Program-made: the position numbers and the translations under genes | The notes under the pieces: generated by a model | Databases searched by the model: none | The model's input: only the letters and a program-made list of their open reading frames with translations | What the model was told of the DNA's origin: nothing | Shown here: positions 43,998 through 53,370 of the stretch, one piece after another | Layout of the letters: each line of letters begins with the position of its first letter | Position numbering within the stretch: the stretch's first letter is position 1 | NCBI GenBank assembly: GCA_002238505.1 | Contig: MPMM01000011.1 | Location: 41,398 to 105,397 of the forward strand | Length of the DNA: 64,000 bases | Reading direction: 5' to 3' | DNA from: SAR202 cluster bacterium bin22 | GTDB lineage: Bacteria; Chloroflexota; Dehalococcoidia; Lucifugimonadales; UBA3495

Positions 43998-44261
43998 TTA
44001 AACCTGGTTGAAATCGTCCAACTCCATGGGCATGGCGAACCAGCAAGCCACCAGGCTGGCCCGGACCTCTTTGTCGATATCCTGCTGCAGGTCCGCAATG
44101 GGGTTGGAGTACTGTTCGTATTCAATATCAAGGGAGTCCTCGTCCTCCAGGACCATGTCCGTGGAAACGGGCAACCGGAGCAACAGGTCCTCCAGTTCGT
44201 GGACTCGGGTGTTAAGGGTCAAGAGCCGGGTCAGGGCAGAAACCTGGGCGCTGCTAGGCAT
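43998..44261 (-). CDS. Small hypothetical protein downstream of nrdR
   Basis: 87 residues with ATG 44261, eight bases after AAGGAG, so translation is well supported. It is helical and acidic: VSALTRLLTLNTRVHELEDLLLRLP could form a coiled coil, then DEDSLDIEYEQYSNPIADLQQDIDKE. No Cys-rich or TM region. Family unrecognised. It follows nrdR by 57 bp on the same strand and probably shares its transcript and control. Confidence 0.65.
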   Translation of the reverse strand: MPSSAQVSALTRLLTLNTRVHELEDLLLRLPVSTDMVLEDEDSLDIEYEQYSNPIADLQQDIDKEVRASLVACWFAMPMELDDFNQV

Positions 44262-44318
44262 TTGAAATGCTCCTTCAGTGTTCCGGACCCGCCGTGATGA
44301 AGCGGGCAGGTGAGATGA

Positions 44319-44975
44319 TTACTGTTCTCCCATCGGTCCGGGTCCCTGATCGGTCAGATCTCCCGTTTCTGCGTCGCCCTGGGGCGGTGGTTCCTGCCCC
44401 AATCCCAACTCCCCTGCTTCCGGTCCGGAGTCGATGGAAGCGGACTCCCGTTCCTGCCGACTCCTAGACCTGGCCCTGCCACGGCGTTGCCTGCTGGGTC
44501 CCGGTTGTATGTGCGGAAGGGTGAGCTGGGTACCGCCCCCCTCGCGCAAGTCCTTGACGACCTCTTCGAAACTTTCGATATCCTGAAAATCCCGGTAAAC
44601 ACTGGCGTACCTGATGTAGGCCACGCGGTCCAGGTTTTTCAGTTGTTCCATTACCACCTCGCCGATCTGGCTGGCGGCCACCTCACCCTGCCCCTGCAGT
44701 TCTCCCTCAATCTCCTCTACAAGTTTTTCAATAGCGTGGGCCGAAACGGGCCGCTTGGCACAGGCCTTGCGAATGCCTCCCGCCAGTTTCTCCCGGTCAA
44801 ATTCCTCGCGGCGGTTATCCCGCTTGGTCACCATTATCGCGGTAGATTGGATGCGCTCGTAGGTAGTAAACCTGCGCAGGCATTCCAGGCACTCCCGGCG
44901 GCGCCGAATGCCGTTTTGCACGTTTCTCGAGTCCGTAACCCGGGAATCGGAGAAACCACAGTAGGGGCACCGCAT
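44319..44975 (-). CDS. nrdR: Transcriptional repressor NrdR
   Basis: 218 residues, against about 150 for most NrdR. The zinc ribbon (Cys3, Cys6, Cys29, Cys32; MRCPYCGFSDSRVTDSR) and an ATP-cone domain (about 48-138, IMVTKRDNRREEFDREKLAGGI) are complete. NrdR senses dATP/ATP and represses ribonucleotide reductase genes. After residue 150 there is an extra low-complexity tail, first basic (RQRRGRARSRSRQERES) and then acidic and Pro/Gly-rich. This is unusual and may add DNA or protein contacts. The promoter carries two spaced palindromes (45021-45066). Confidence 0.95.
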   Translation of the reverse strand: MRCPYCGFSDSRVTDSRNVQNGIRRRRECLECLRRFTTYERIQSTAIMVTKRDNRREEFDREKLAGGIRKACAKRPVSAHAIEKLVEEIEGELQGQGEVAASQIGEVVMEQLKNLDRVAYIRYASVYRDFQDIESFEEVVKDLREGGGTQLTLPHIQPGPSRQRRGRARSRSRQERESASIDSGPEAGELGLGQEPPPQGDAETGDLTDQGPGPMGEQ

Positions 44976-45020
44976 TATCCTTTTCCAATTTCTAAAACTT
45001 TTTTAAGACTTGTTCAAAAA

Positions 45021-45066
45021 ATACCTTATCTGGTATTTCTTCATGTCTCAACTACCAATTATGGTA
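45021..45066 (-). promoter_or_regulatory. Paired palindromes over the nrdR promoter, candidate NrdR boxes
   Basis: ATACC-TTATCT-GGTAT (45021-45036) and TACC-AATTAT-GGTA (45053-45066) share arms and a 6-bp spacer; their centres are 31 bp apart, three helical turns. On the minus strand TTGAGA and, 17 bp later, TAAGGT form a promoter; the first palindrome covers the -10 and the second lies just upstream of the -35. NrdR boxes are known to occur in pairs at this spacing, though the consensus half-site differs. Confidence 0.55.
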
Positions 45067-45729
45067 TCCGTTCTTAAACATTTTTGGTAGGCAGGATTCT
45101 ATTCTTACCCCGAATGTCGAGTCAAGGCATTTTGGAGCGGGCAAAACGGATTTTTGCGAGTTTTCATGAACTCTTCAGCACAGGCCGGCGAAGCGAAGAT
45201 ATGGCCTGCCGGAATTGGCGGCACAGGAAAAGCAAAGGAAGCGCCTAGCGGGATTTTGCTGCCGGACAAGGACGTGCGGCCCCGGGCGGCGACCGGTTTC
45301 CTGGCGAAAAAACACGCAGCGTTACTGAAGAGTTTTCGGTGGGGGAGGGAGGAAAAGCAGGGATACCGGAGGGGACATGCCCGGCCGGCGGCCGGCACAA
45401 AAAAGGAGGCCGACCCGAAATTCGGGTCGGCCTAAAGCAGGTTCTCGGCGCTCAAATGCTCAGCGATACGAATAAAATGTACTACTGCTAGGAGCCTCCG
45501 AGAATATTCCTCCGAGTGGAGAATTTGTGAATACCTTACCAGTTGGTTTTAAAGGGCGGCAAGGGGAAAGCTTGCCGGTTTTCCTGGGTTTTATGTTTCC
45601 TCTTAAGACTTTCCCCTGTGCCAAATCCTGGACCACACTCTCGGCCGGTGTTCCTGGCGACGGGCTAAACCGTCAAAGTCCCTGGTGTGGCCCGTTGGGT
45701 GGCCGGCGGGACTGTCACCGGCCTCCGGG
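45067..45729. other. Spacer between ftsZ and nrdR
   Basis: 663 bp with the terminator at 45401-45433. An inverted pair TTCTCGG (45442) / CCGAGAA (45498) lies beside it. Open frames here run in GC-rich sequence without start signals. No gene supported. Confidence 0.45.
45401..45433 (-). terminator. Rho-independent terminator of the ftsZ transcript
   Basis: A perfect 11-bp stem (AGGCCGACCCG / CGGGTCGGCCT) with a 5-base loop, followed on the minus strand by CC and six T. It lies about 300 bp after the ftsZ stop codon. Confidence 0.85.
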
Positions 45730-46890
45730 TTATCGAAAAAATCCGCGGCGGCTGCCGCCGGACTGGCGGCGCAGAAAGCTGGGCACGTCCAGGTCATCCA
45801 TGCTGTCCTGGGGGATGTCCTGCAACAGTTGCTGCAGCTCGGCTTCGCGCTGCCGCTGGCTGTCCTGGAGTACCGGGAAGGCGGCCGCTACCATGGTCAT
45901 CTTTACTTCGTCTTCCAGGCGCGGGTCGCGGCTGGTGCCGAATATGATGTTGGCCTCGGGGTCAGACATCTCTTCCAGCACGGCGGCGGCTTCCTGCACT
46001 TCCTGCAGGGAGAGGTTGGTACCGCCGGTGATGACGAACAGGATTCGCTTGGCCCCGTCCATGGCGATGTCCAGCAGGGGACTGCGGGTGGCCATCTTGG
46101 CGGCCTCAACGGCCCTCTTCTCGCCCTTGCCCCGGCCAATGGCCAGCCAGGCGGGACCGGCGTTGCTGAGGATGGTCTTTACGTCGGCGAAGTCAACGTT
46201 AATTTCGCCGGGTACGGTCACCACTTCCGCGATGGCCTGGACACCCTGGTGCAACACAGAGTCGGCCATTTTCAGGGCGTCTTCCCAGGTGAAGGTCTGG
46301 TCCTTTTCCTGATTCAGGTCAAGCAGGCGGTCGTTGGGGATCACGATGACGGTGTCGGCGTGGTCCTTGAGCCGCTCGATGCCTTCATCGGCGTTCTTGC
46401 GGCGGGCGGCAGCCTCAAAGGAGAAGGGGCGGCTGACTACTGCCACGGTGAGGGCTCCGGCTTCCTTGGCGATCTGGCTGACGACAGGGGCTGCGCCGGT
46501 GCCGGTGCCGCCACCCATACCGACGGCCACGAAGACCATATCGGCGCCGTCCACTGCCTTTTCAATTTCGGCGCGGCTTTCTTCTGCTGCCTGCCGGCCC
46601 AGTTCGGGCTGAGCGCCGGAGCCGAGGCCGCGGGTCAAGCTCTGGCCCAAAGCTATGCGATGGGAAACGTCGCACCGGAAGAGGTGCTGGGCGTCGGTAT
46701 TCAGAGCGTAGTACTCCACTACCGGGAGCTTGTCCTTATACATGCGGCTGACCGCATTGCTGCCGCCGCCGCCAACGCCCATAACCTTAATCAGGGGCAC
46801 GCCCCTAGCGATTTCCGGCATGGCATTGTAGCTGTCGTTGTTATCTCTGCCGGGTTCCCAGGATGCTGAGCTTCCAAATACCATAATCAC
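45730..46890 (-). CDS. ftsZ: Cell division protein FtsZ
   Basis: 386 residues. The GTP-binding signature [10 protein letters not shown] (126-135), the N-terminal [22 protein letters not shown] and the T7-like NVDFADV are complete. The C-terminal peptide [11 protein letters not shown], which binds FtsA, is present and followed by a basic tail ending FFR. FtsZ polymerises into the division ring. The start is followed by about 30 residues before the conserved core, longer than usual. It lies downstream of ftsA and rsmH on the same strand; no mur gene lies between. Confidence 0.97.
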   Translation of the reverse strand: MIMVFGSSASWEPGRDNNDSYNAMPEIARGVPLIKVMGVGGGGSNAVSRMYKDKLPVVEYYALNTDAQHLFRCDVSHRIALGQSLTRGLGSGAQPELGRQAAEESRAEIEKAVDGADMVFVAVGMGGGTGTGAAPVVSQIAKEAGALTVAVVSRPFSFEAAARRKNADEGIERLKDHADTVIVIPNDRLLDLNQEKDQTFTWEDALKMADSVLHQGVQAIAEVVTVPGEINVDFADVKTILSNAGPAWLAIGRGKGEKRAVEAAKMATRSPLLDIAMDGAKRILFVITGGTNLSLQEVQEAAAVLEEMSDPEANIIFGTSRDPRLEDEVKMTMVAAAFPVLQDSQRQREAELQQLLQDIPQDSMDDLDVPSFLRRQSGGSRRGFFR

Positions 46891-46997
46891 ATTCCTCCGA
46901 AGTACGATTGGACAAAAGTTCGTGTATTCCGCTTTCCTGATATATCCTGCCCTGACGGGTTACCCGGTGATACCGGGCCGACCCGGTTCGGACGAAA

Positions 46998-48263
46998 CTA
47001 GTCTCTTTCAACCGCAACCCTGGGCGCGTCCTTTTCCTTGTTGCGCTTGAAAATGTTGAACAGGGACTTGTAACCCCTGGTCGAGTCCTCGGGGGCGCGA
47101 TAGGTGCGCCCTTCGCCCTGGTGCTTGATTCCCCAGAGCAGGGTGCCCACCGCGGCGGAGAATCCTGGCTTTCGCAGCTGGGTTGGCAGACCCGTCACCC
47201 CCGTGGGGTAGGCAATACGCACGGGTTCTCCCAGCACGCTCTCGGTAAACTCCTGGAGGCCGGCGATTTCAGCGGTACCTCCGGTGAACACCACGCCTCC
47301 GTCAGGCAGGCGATTGATCCCGGACTGGGACATGCGCTGCACCACCATCTGCAGAATTTCGTACATCCGTGCGTTCAGCGGTTCGCACAGGTGGTGGCGC
47401 TTCACCAGCTTCTGGGGCTGGCCCTGCCCGCCGGACAATAGAACTTCCTCTTCCGGGTCCACCAGTTCAGGCATGACATTGCCCCGCCTGATCTTCGCTT
47501 CCTCCGCCACGTGGAAGGGAATTCGCTCGGCAACGGCCAGGTCGCGGGTCAACTGGCTGCCGCCTACCGGCAGCACGGTAGAGAACCAGGGGCTGCCATA
47601 CTGAAATACCGTGACGTCGGTAGTGCCGCTGCCTATGTCTATGAAGAGCACCCCCATTTCTCGCTCGTCGGCGGTCAGGGTAGCTTCTGCAGATGCCAGG
47701 GAATGGAGGACCAAACTGTTCACCGGCATCCGGTTGGTTTCCACGGCATTGACCGTATTCTTGAGAATCGTTGCGTCGCCGACGGCGATGTGGGCCACCA
47801 GCTCGACTTGATTGGCGTGCAGACCTATGGGATTGCGAACACCGGAAAGTCCATCCACTGAGTACCCGATAGGAATAATGTGAAGTATTTCTTGCCCTTC
47901 CCCCAATGTGGGAAAGGATGACTGGATGAACCGGTGCATGTCGCTGGAAGTAATGCTTCCCAAATCGGTGGGATGATCCATTACGTCTTTGAGGTTGGTG
48001 CTGCGAATGTGACCGCCGCTTACCACCACGTAGGCGCTGGGGTTGTAGCCCTTGCCCACGTAGCGCTGGGCCTCCTCGACGGAACAGCGAACCGCCTCCC
48101 TGACTTCCTCCATATTGTCGATGCAGCCTTTCTGCATCCCCTGGGACGGTGCGATTCCGGTGCCAAGCACCTTCAACTCGCCTTCGCTGCCCACCCGGGC
48201 CACGACGGTGACAACCTTGCTGCTGCCTATATCCACTGCCGTGTAGAAAGTTTCTCTAGCCAA
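46998..48263 (-). CDS. ftsA: Cell division protein FtsA
   Basis: 421 residues from TTG 48263, preceded by AAGGA nine bases upstream; the open frame extends 37 codons further, but this start gives the usual length. Actin-like ATPase motifs: TAVDIGSSKVVTVVAR (phosphate 1), GVLFIDIGSGTTDVTVF (phosphate 2) and VVFTGGTAEIAGLQEF (adenosine). The C-terminal end (FNIFKRNKEKDAP) is basic and could be the membrane-binding amphipathic helix. It tethers FtsZ to the membrane. Confidence 0.94.
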   Translation of the reverse strand: MARETFYTAVDIGSSKVVTVVARVGSEGELKVLGTGIAPSQGMQKGCIDNMEEVREAVRCSVEEAQRYVGKGYNPSAYVVVSGGHIRSTNLKDVMDHPTDLGSITSSDMHRFIQSSFPTLGEGQEILHIIPIGYSVDGLSGVRNPIGLHANQVELVAHIAVGDATILKNTVNAVETNRMPVNSLVLHSLASAEATLTADEREMGVLFIDIGSGTTDVTVFQYGSPWFSTVLPVGGSQLTRDLAVAERIPFHVAEEAKIRRGNVMPELVDPEEEVLLSGGQGQPQKLVKRHHLCEPLNARMYEILQMVVQRMSQSGINRLPDGGVVFTGGTAEIAGLQEFTESVLGEPVRIAYPTGVTGLPTQLRKPGFSAAVGTLLWGIKHQGEGRTYRAPEDSTRGYKSLFNIFKRNKEKDAPRVAVERD

Positions 48264-48357
48264 GATGTGCCGTCCTTTGATAACCAGAGTTCCTAAACCA
48301 AAGTTCCTGAATGGGTACATCCGCCTGTTCAGCGAAGTGGGGCAGAAGTTCCTTCTT

Positions 48358-49371
48358 CTAATTCTCCGTACCACCCTGCTCGGCCAGCCGTTGGGCCACC
48401 CTTAACCGGGCGCTGCGACTGCGGGGATTGGCTGCCACCTCTTCGGCTCCTGGCCGAATGATCCGCCGGTTTACCAGGCTGAGCCTGGGCCAGTGCTGAC
48501 ATATGCAGACCGGCATCCTCGGCGGGCAGAGGCATTGTGCCGCTTCCCGAGCCAGAAAGTTCTTGACCAGCCGGTCCTCCAGGCTGTGGTAGCTGATGAC
48601 CGCTACCCTTCCCTGGGGGGCCAGCAATTCCACCGCTGCCTCCAGCCCCGCGCTCAGGGTATTAAGTTCGTCGTTTACCGTTATGCGCAGGGCCTGGAAA
48701 GTGCGGGTGGCCGGATGGGTTCTGGCGGGCCTTCTTCCACCACCTCTACCCGAGCCTCTCGCGGCCCGCCAACCCAATACGCCTGCTACCAGGCTTGCCA
48801 GTTCTCCCGTGGTCCCAACGGGTCTCTGGCGGACAATGGCCGCTGCGATGGCTGCGGCCCTCGGCTCTTCGCCGTATTCCCGAATGACAGCGGACAGTTC
48901 ATCCCGAGACCAGTAGTTCACGATGTCCGCCGCTGTGGGAATGTTCGCTTCTGGATCGAACCTCATGTCCAGCGGTTCATCCCGCTGGAAACTGAACCCG
49001 AAGCCGGTAGCGTCCACCTGCCGAGAAGATATCCCCAGGTCCAGCAGAACCCCGTCTGCCCGCGCTTCCACACCCCAAATCCCTTGGACCAGGGATACCA
49101 TTTCGGCGTAGCTGCCCAGTACGGGAGTGAATCTCACTCCAAAGGAAACCAGGCGCTGCTGAGCTCGGACTAAAGAACGAGGGTCCAGGTCGATACCACA
49201 CACTCTCCCTCGCGGAGAGGACGCCCGGAGGAGAGACAACGCGTGTCCTCCATCCCCCACCGTAGCATCCACAAACACACCGTCCGGACGTACTCCCAAC
49301 TGACCCAATACCTCCGTCAACAACACGGGAAGGTGAAAAGGAACTGCTGCCCCTTCTGCCTGATCTGTCAT
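48358..49371 (-). CDS. rsmH: 16S rRNA (cytosine1402-N4)-methyltransferase RsmH
   Basis: 337 residues. Motif I reads VFVDATVGDGGHALSLL; HLPVLLTEVL at the N-terminus and ISYHSLEDRLVKNFL at the C-terminal side are diagnostic. A basic Gly/Arg insert (ARGSGRGGGRRPART) interrupts the middle. It methylates C1402 of 16S rRNA. It usually follows mraZ; no mraZ is seen upstream. Next downstream is ftsA, after 94 bp, with the whole peptidoglycan block missing. Confidence 0.95.
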   Translation of the reverse strand: MTDQAEGAAVPFHLPVLLTEVLGQLGVRPDGVFVDATVGDGGHALSLLRASSPRGRVCGIDLDPRSLVRAQQRLVSFGVRFTPVLGSYAEMVSLVQGIWGVEARADGVLLDLGISSRQVDATGFGFSFQRDEPLDMRFDPEANIPTAADIVNYWSRDELSAVIREYGEEPRAAAIAAAIVRQRPVGTTGELASLVAGVLGWRAARGSGRGGGRRPARTHPATRTFQALRITVNDELNTLSAGLEAAVELLAPQGRVAVISYHSLEDRLVKNFLAREAAQCLCPPRMPVCICQHWPRLSLVNRRIIRPGAEEVAANPRSRSARLRVAQRLAEQGGTEN

Positions 49372-50222
49372 AACTGACCTACCGGGCTCCTGGCCGCTGG
49401 CGAAAGAGATAAGAGGGAATCGCCGGGCCGGACATTCCTTGCCAATGCGCCGACAGAGAAAACACGATCTTCCTTTGGGACGCCCCGTTCTCTGTCCAGA
49501 TAACCGGGGAAGTAGAGCGGGATACCGGGGCCGCCTGGCGTAGAAATACCAAGGATTTCGGGAAACGTAAGCGGTAAACCGGCATTTCCTGGTTCACTGG
49601 GGCCCGACTCGACCGTACCCGGTCCGACGATTGATCGACTTCTCTCCCAACTCTTGGGAGCTTCGAGAGAGTCTTCAGAGACCGATGCGGGACTCTGCAG
49701 CAGCCCCGAACGGTGGTTAAAGTAGAGTGATACGGAGATGTGATCCACCCACAAACCCCTCACCACAATCACTGGCTTGACGTTAACAATTGCCGAAAGA
49801 CAGTGTCAACGGATGAGATGCCCAGTTTTTGACAATTTTTAGAAAAACTCACTTTTGGTCTATTTATTAGAACTATTTTAGCGTTTGGCTAGATTATGCG
49901 GGCGGGAAATCTTCCGGACGTGGCCCAAGTCGGGGTTACTGAAGTCAATTTGACCTCACGGGTCACCCCTCGCGCCGGCAAGGGCAGCCCAGTTATTCCT
50001 GAATTTCCTTTGCCGGGGCCCGCCAGGGAGACTCAACGGCTGCCAGCAAACAACCCTGGGCCAGGGCTGCTCGACCTGGCTGGGGGCATGGCCGGAACCT
50101 GCAGCTTTGGGTAAAGGGACGTGTATCATTATCAATAACAATCCCAACATTCCGGGAACAAAATCAGGAGGGGCTGCGTCATAAGGGGTGTAACAAACAC
50201 ACCGTCAGGAGGTTTGGTCGAG
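49372..50222. other. Divergent spacer upstream of rsmH, long 5' leader
   Basis: 851 bp with no mraZ and no supported gene; short frames on both strands lack start signals. A minus-strand TTGACA at 49809-49804 could be the -35 of the rsmH operon, leaving a leader of about 400 nt. Within it CTCCCAA-CTC-TTGGGAG (around 49648) can form a hairpin. AGGAGG at 50207-50212 serves the rightward gene. Confidence 0.45.
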
Positions 50223-52238
50223 ATGTTTCCCGTACGACGTACCCTGGTAGTTCTTTCAGTAGCCCTCTTTACGCTGGCTGCGGTCGCATGCAGCGAGTCC
50301 TCAACACCTGGCGCCACTGTGCCCACAGCGGAACCCCTGAGCGCGGCGGAAGAACCGGCGAACGCTCCCCTCGCACCGACTGCGCCCGCAGTCCAGACAG
50401 ATGCAACCCGGGCACAAACGGACGAAGGCCCTGTTCCGTCAGAGCAAGAAATGGCGGCCGAGCCTGCTTCAGCCCCGGAAGCGATGATGGAAGCCCCTGC
50501 AATGGCCAAGGAAGAAACCGCGCCGCAACCAGCAGCGGTAGAAAGCTACGCATTAAGCCGTCCCACAACTGCCCCAGGAGCCCAGGGCCCGGCGGGACCC
50601 AGCGGAACGGCCCAGGTACAAGGGACGGTTGGCTACCCGGCAGCGCCCGAGGCTGCCCCTGAAGCGAGTGCAGCAGCGGAGCCGGGGCCAAACGGGACCC
50701 AGGGCCAGTCATCTCTCACGCTCGGTCGCCCGGGACCGACAGAAACGCCCATTACAGCGGCTAGGGGCGGGCCCGTTCCGTCACAGCCCGGAGCTACCAC
50801 CTTCCAGGACAACTGGAGAATTCCAGCGGTCTCAACCTACGAGGACGCCGTATCCACCTTCAGCCTGGACACCGACCGAACTTCCTACCGGCTGGCATTG
50901 AACTGGGCCAGCCAGGGTTACGAGGTGGAGCCGGACTCGGTGCGGGCGGAAGAGTGGATTAACTCCTTCAATTACGGCTATGCTCCACCTTCCCGGGATG
51001 ACGAATTTGCCATCTACTCCGACGTGTACCGCCATCCCATGGACAGCCGGAAGCACCTTGCCCGGGTAGCCTTTCAGGCTCCGAAGCTGAGGGACGACTC
51101 CAGGCCCTTAAACGTCACACTGGTACTGGACGCCTCGGGGTCCATGGCCGACGGAAACCGGGTTGAGATTGCCCGGGCCGCCGCCGAGAGCATCCGGCAA
51201 AGTCTGCGCCCCCAGGACAGCATCGCCGTGGTGCAGTTCACTGACACGGTTATCCGGAACCTGACGGTTGAACACACTAACGCCGATGACCGGGACGTTC
51301 GCAGGTCGATTGAGCGGCTGGCACCAAACGGCGCCACCAACGTTCAGGCGGGCCTGGATCTGGGGATGAAACTGGCAGACCAGGCCAGGAGGCAGCACGC
51401 CAACGCCTACAACTACGTCATCCTCATGTCTGACGGGGTGGCCAACGTGGACGCGACCAATCCCTTTGGAATCCTGGAGTCGGCGGGGGATTACAACCGG
51501 AACAATCCCATCCGCCTGGTCACCATCGGCGTGGGAATTGCCAACTATAACGATTACCTGCTGGAACAACTGGCGCAGTATGGCAACGGCTGGTACCGGT
51601 ACCTGGACAACGTGAACCAGGCGCAGCAGATCTTTTCAAGGGAAAACTGGCTGAGCCTGGCCGTTCCCTTTGCCGACCAGACTCGCGCCCAGATTACCTG
51701 GAACCCTGACCTGGTTTACTCGTGGCGGATCGTGGGTTACGAGAACCGGGTGACGCCCGATGAGCACTTTACCCAGAACCGGAAGGAGTTTGCAGAAATA
51801 CCCTCGGGGGCAGCGACCACCGTCTTCTACGAGCTGGAATTGACCGACCAGGTGGACCGGCGGCAGGCCAGCACCGCCAAGCTGGGCGACATTGAGCTTC
51901 GCTGGGTGGAACCGGATACCGGTCAGTCGCGGGAACAGTATGCCAACGTCTTCGGACACTGGCGGCAGAACTTTGACGCAGTGGGCGACCCGCTTCTGAA
52001 GCTGGGCACACTGGTTGCCTTGACCGCAGACCGCTACAGCGCGCTGCCCTATCCCGGGTATGGAGACTATGCAACCCTCAACAATGAACTGTGGTCACTG
52101 AAGGAAAAAGTGGGGCTCCTGGGACCAGACCTGGGCCACCTGACTGCATTCGACGACTTTACTTTTCTGCTGGACCACATGACTCAATACGTTCCGGTGG
52201 AACCGGAGAAGCCCAGGGATTCGGGCTACAGTCCGTAG
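50223..52238 (+). CDS. von Willebrand factor type A lipoprotein (YfbK-like)
   Basis: 671 residues from ATG 50223, ten bases after AGGAGG. Signal with lipobox AAVAC (Cys23), then about 170 residues of Ala/Pro/Glu linker. An N-terminal YfbK-type domain (about 200-290) with YRLALNWASQGYEVEPDSVRAEEWINSFNYGY precedes the VWA domain (about 295-470) with the metal-site motif DASGSMADG. A C-terminal DUF3520-like domain follows (about 475-660). Such proteins bind ligands on the outside of the cell; the YfbK group has no firm role. A strong hairpin follows the gene. Confidence 0.9.
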   Translation: MFPVRRTLVVLSVALFTLAAVACSESSTPGATVPTAEPLSAAEEPANAPLAPTAPAVQTDATRAQTDEGPVPSEQEMAAEPASAPEAMMEAPAMAKEETAPQPAAVESYALSRPTTAPGAQGPAGPSGTAQVQGTVGYPAAPEAAPEASAAAEPGPNGTQGQSSLTLGRPGPTETPITAARGGPVPSQPGATTFQDNWRIPAVSTYEDAVSTFSLDTDRTSYRLALNWASQGYEVEPDSVRAEEWINSFNYGYAPPSRDDEFAIYSDVYRHPMDSRKHLARVAFQAPKLRDDSRPLNVTLVLDASGSMADGNRVEIARAAAESIRQSLRPQDSIAVVQFTDTVIRNLTVEHTNADDRDVRRSIERLAPNGATNVQAGLDLGMKLADQARRQHANAYNYVILMSDGVANVDATNPFGILESAGDYNRNNPIRLVTIGVGIANYNDYLLEQLAQYGNGWYRYLDNVNQAQQIFSRENWLSLAVPFADQTRAQITWNPDLVYSWRIVGYENRVTPDEHFTQNRKEFAEIPSGAATTVFYELELTDQVDRRQASTAKLGDIELRWVEPDTGQSREQYANVFGHWRQNFDAVGDPLLKLGTLVALTADRYSALPYPGYGDYATLNNELWSLKEKVGLLGPDLGHLTAFDDFTFLLDHMTQYVPVEPEKPRDSGYSP

Positions 52239-52270
52239 GAAAGTTGAAGGGAGTTTTACCTGAAGAGCGA

Positions 52271-52299
52271 AGGGCCCGGGGATTTAATCTCCGGGCCCT
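52271..52299 (+). terminator. GC-rich hairpin terminator
   Basis: A 12-bp stem (AGGGCCCGGGGA with its complement, one wobble) and a five-base loop, about 33 bp after the VWA gene. ATTAAG follows instead of a T-run. Confidence 0.65.
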
Positions 52300-52354
52300 A
52301 TTAAGTGCTTAAACGAAGCTTCCGCCTTCTCGAGGAAGCCAGGCGCCCTTCGGA

Positions 52355-52732
52355 TCAAGCGCCATTTTCGCTGGGCAACAGAGCCAAGAGTCTGTTAACA
52401 AAGCGGGGGACTATGTTTCTCGCTCTCATCAGTTCATAGTCCTCCATGAAATCGTGGTAGTAGTTGGCATGGCATTTTTCGGCAACGCCAAAGCCACTCT
52501 CGAGAAACTCGTCACCAACCTCTACTGCCAGCCTGTCCACTGCCTGCGCCATGGACCGGTGGCTGCCGAAATTCCAGCCTCTGAGTTGGGCGTTGGCCAT
52601 TATGGCGTGGGTAGCTGCGCCCCAGAGCTTCTCTGAGCCCTGCAGGATGTCGCCTGCCTCAAATTCGGCTTCTGCTTTCTCAAGGAATTCCTGGGCGGTT
52701 TGTACGTGTTCGTGGGTGAGCATGCTTTGCAT
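52355..52732 (-). CDS. PaREP1/HEPN-like helical protein
   Basis: 125 residues, all helical; the start may be the second Met at 52723. HVQTAQEFLEKAEAEFEAGDILQGSEKLWGAATHAIMANAQLRGW is the PaREP1-type pattern, in which a helical bundle related to HEPN domains carries a SEKLWGAATHAI motif. The C-terminal half has ANYYHDFMEDYELMRARNIVPRFVNRLL. Such proteins are found in archaea and thermophilic or uncultured bacteria and are of unknown function; some lie near nucleotidyltransferases. It is divergent from aroQ. Confidence 0.65.
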   Translation of the reverse strand: MQSMLTHEHVQTAQEFLEKAEAEFEAGDILQGSEKLWGAATHAIMANAQLRGWNFGSHRSMAQAVDRLAVEVGDEFLESGFGVAEKCHANYYHDFMEDYELMRARNIVPRFVNRLLALLPSENGA

Positions 52733-52920
52733 CCGAGTTGGCTGGAGGGTTGACCCGGCAGGGAAATGGCTTCGGCGATGCTGGCCTGAACCGCTCGTCC
52801 TTTAGTATATACTTGATCTGCAGCAAGTCATTACCTTGCGTTACAAGAACCTCGGCAAAGTCTCGGCAAGAGTCAACAGATGGGGCTTTCGGAAGGTTTT
52901 CTCGAAAGGAAACACCCACC

Positions 52921-53370
52921 ATGACACGAATTCTGGTTCTCAACGGGCCCAACATCAACGTGCTGGGGCGGCGCAACACCAGCATTTACGGTGTAAAGAC
53001 TCTTGACGAAATGAATCGCCTTATTTCGGAGAAGGCGGACTCCCTTGGAATAGACGTCTTCTTCTACCAGTCAAACCTGGAAGGGGAATTAATCAACTTC
53101 ATCCAGGAAAGCTGGGGCAAGATTGACGGAATCGTCATCAACCCCGGGGCGTTGACCCACTACAGTTATTCTCTCAAGGACGCCTTGATTGATGCGGTGG
53201 TGCCGGTGATTGAGGTGCACCTGGGTAATATTCACGCCAGGGAGGAGTGGCGGCGGCACTCGGTGGTGGCCGATATCGCTCGCGGCCAAATTGCAGGCTT
53301 TGGCTGGAGAAGCTATACTTCAGCTTTGGAAATCATTGCCGGAATCATCGAAGAGGAAAGTTCATTATGA
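52921..53370 (+). CDS. aroQ: 3-dehydroquinate dehydratase, type II
   Basis: 149 residues from ATG 52921, the standard length; the frame is open upstream but without support. ILVLNGPNINVLGRRNTSIYG carries the catalytic Arg and Tyr; INPGALTHYSYSLKDAL and VEVHLGNIHAREEWRRHSV supply the Asn, His and Arg of the active site (the actual text is IEVHLGNIHAREEW). It removes water from 3-dehydroquinate in the shikimate pathway. Its stop overlaps the ATG of the next gene (ATGA), a tight operon. Confidence 0.95.
   Translation: MTRILVLNGPNINVLGRRNTSIYGVKTLDEMNRLISEKADSLGIDVFFYQSNLEGELINFIQESWGKIDGIVINPGALTHYSYSLKDALIDAVVPVIEVHLGNIHAREEWRRHSVVADIARGQIAGFGWRSYTSALEIIAGIIEEESSL

Noticed and set aside
45154..45435. 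Small plus-strand gene downstream of ftsZ
   Set aside because: It includes the terminator hairpin in its coding part and has no ribosome site or family motif.
45685..46869. Long plus-strand frame of 394 residues
   Set aside because: Antisense shadow of ftsZ with no recognisable protein features.
49368..49772. Possible mraZ upstream of rsmH
   Set aside because: The 134-residue frame shows none of the MraZ sequence pattern and has no start signal.
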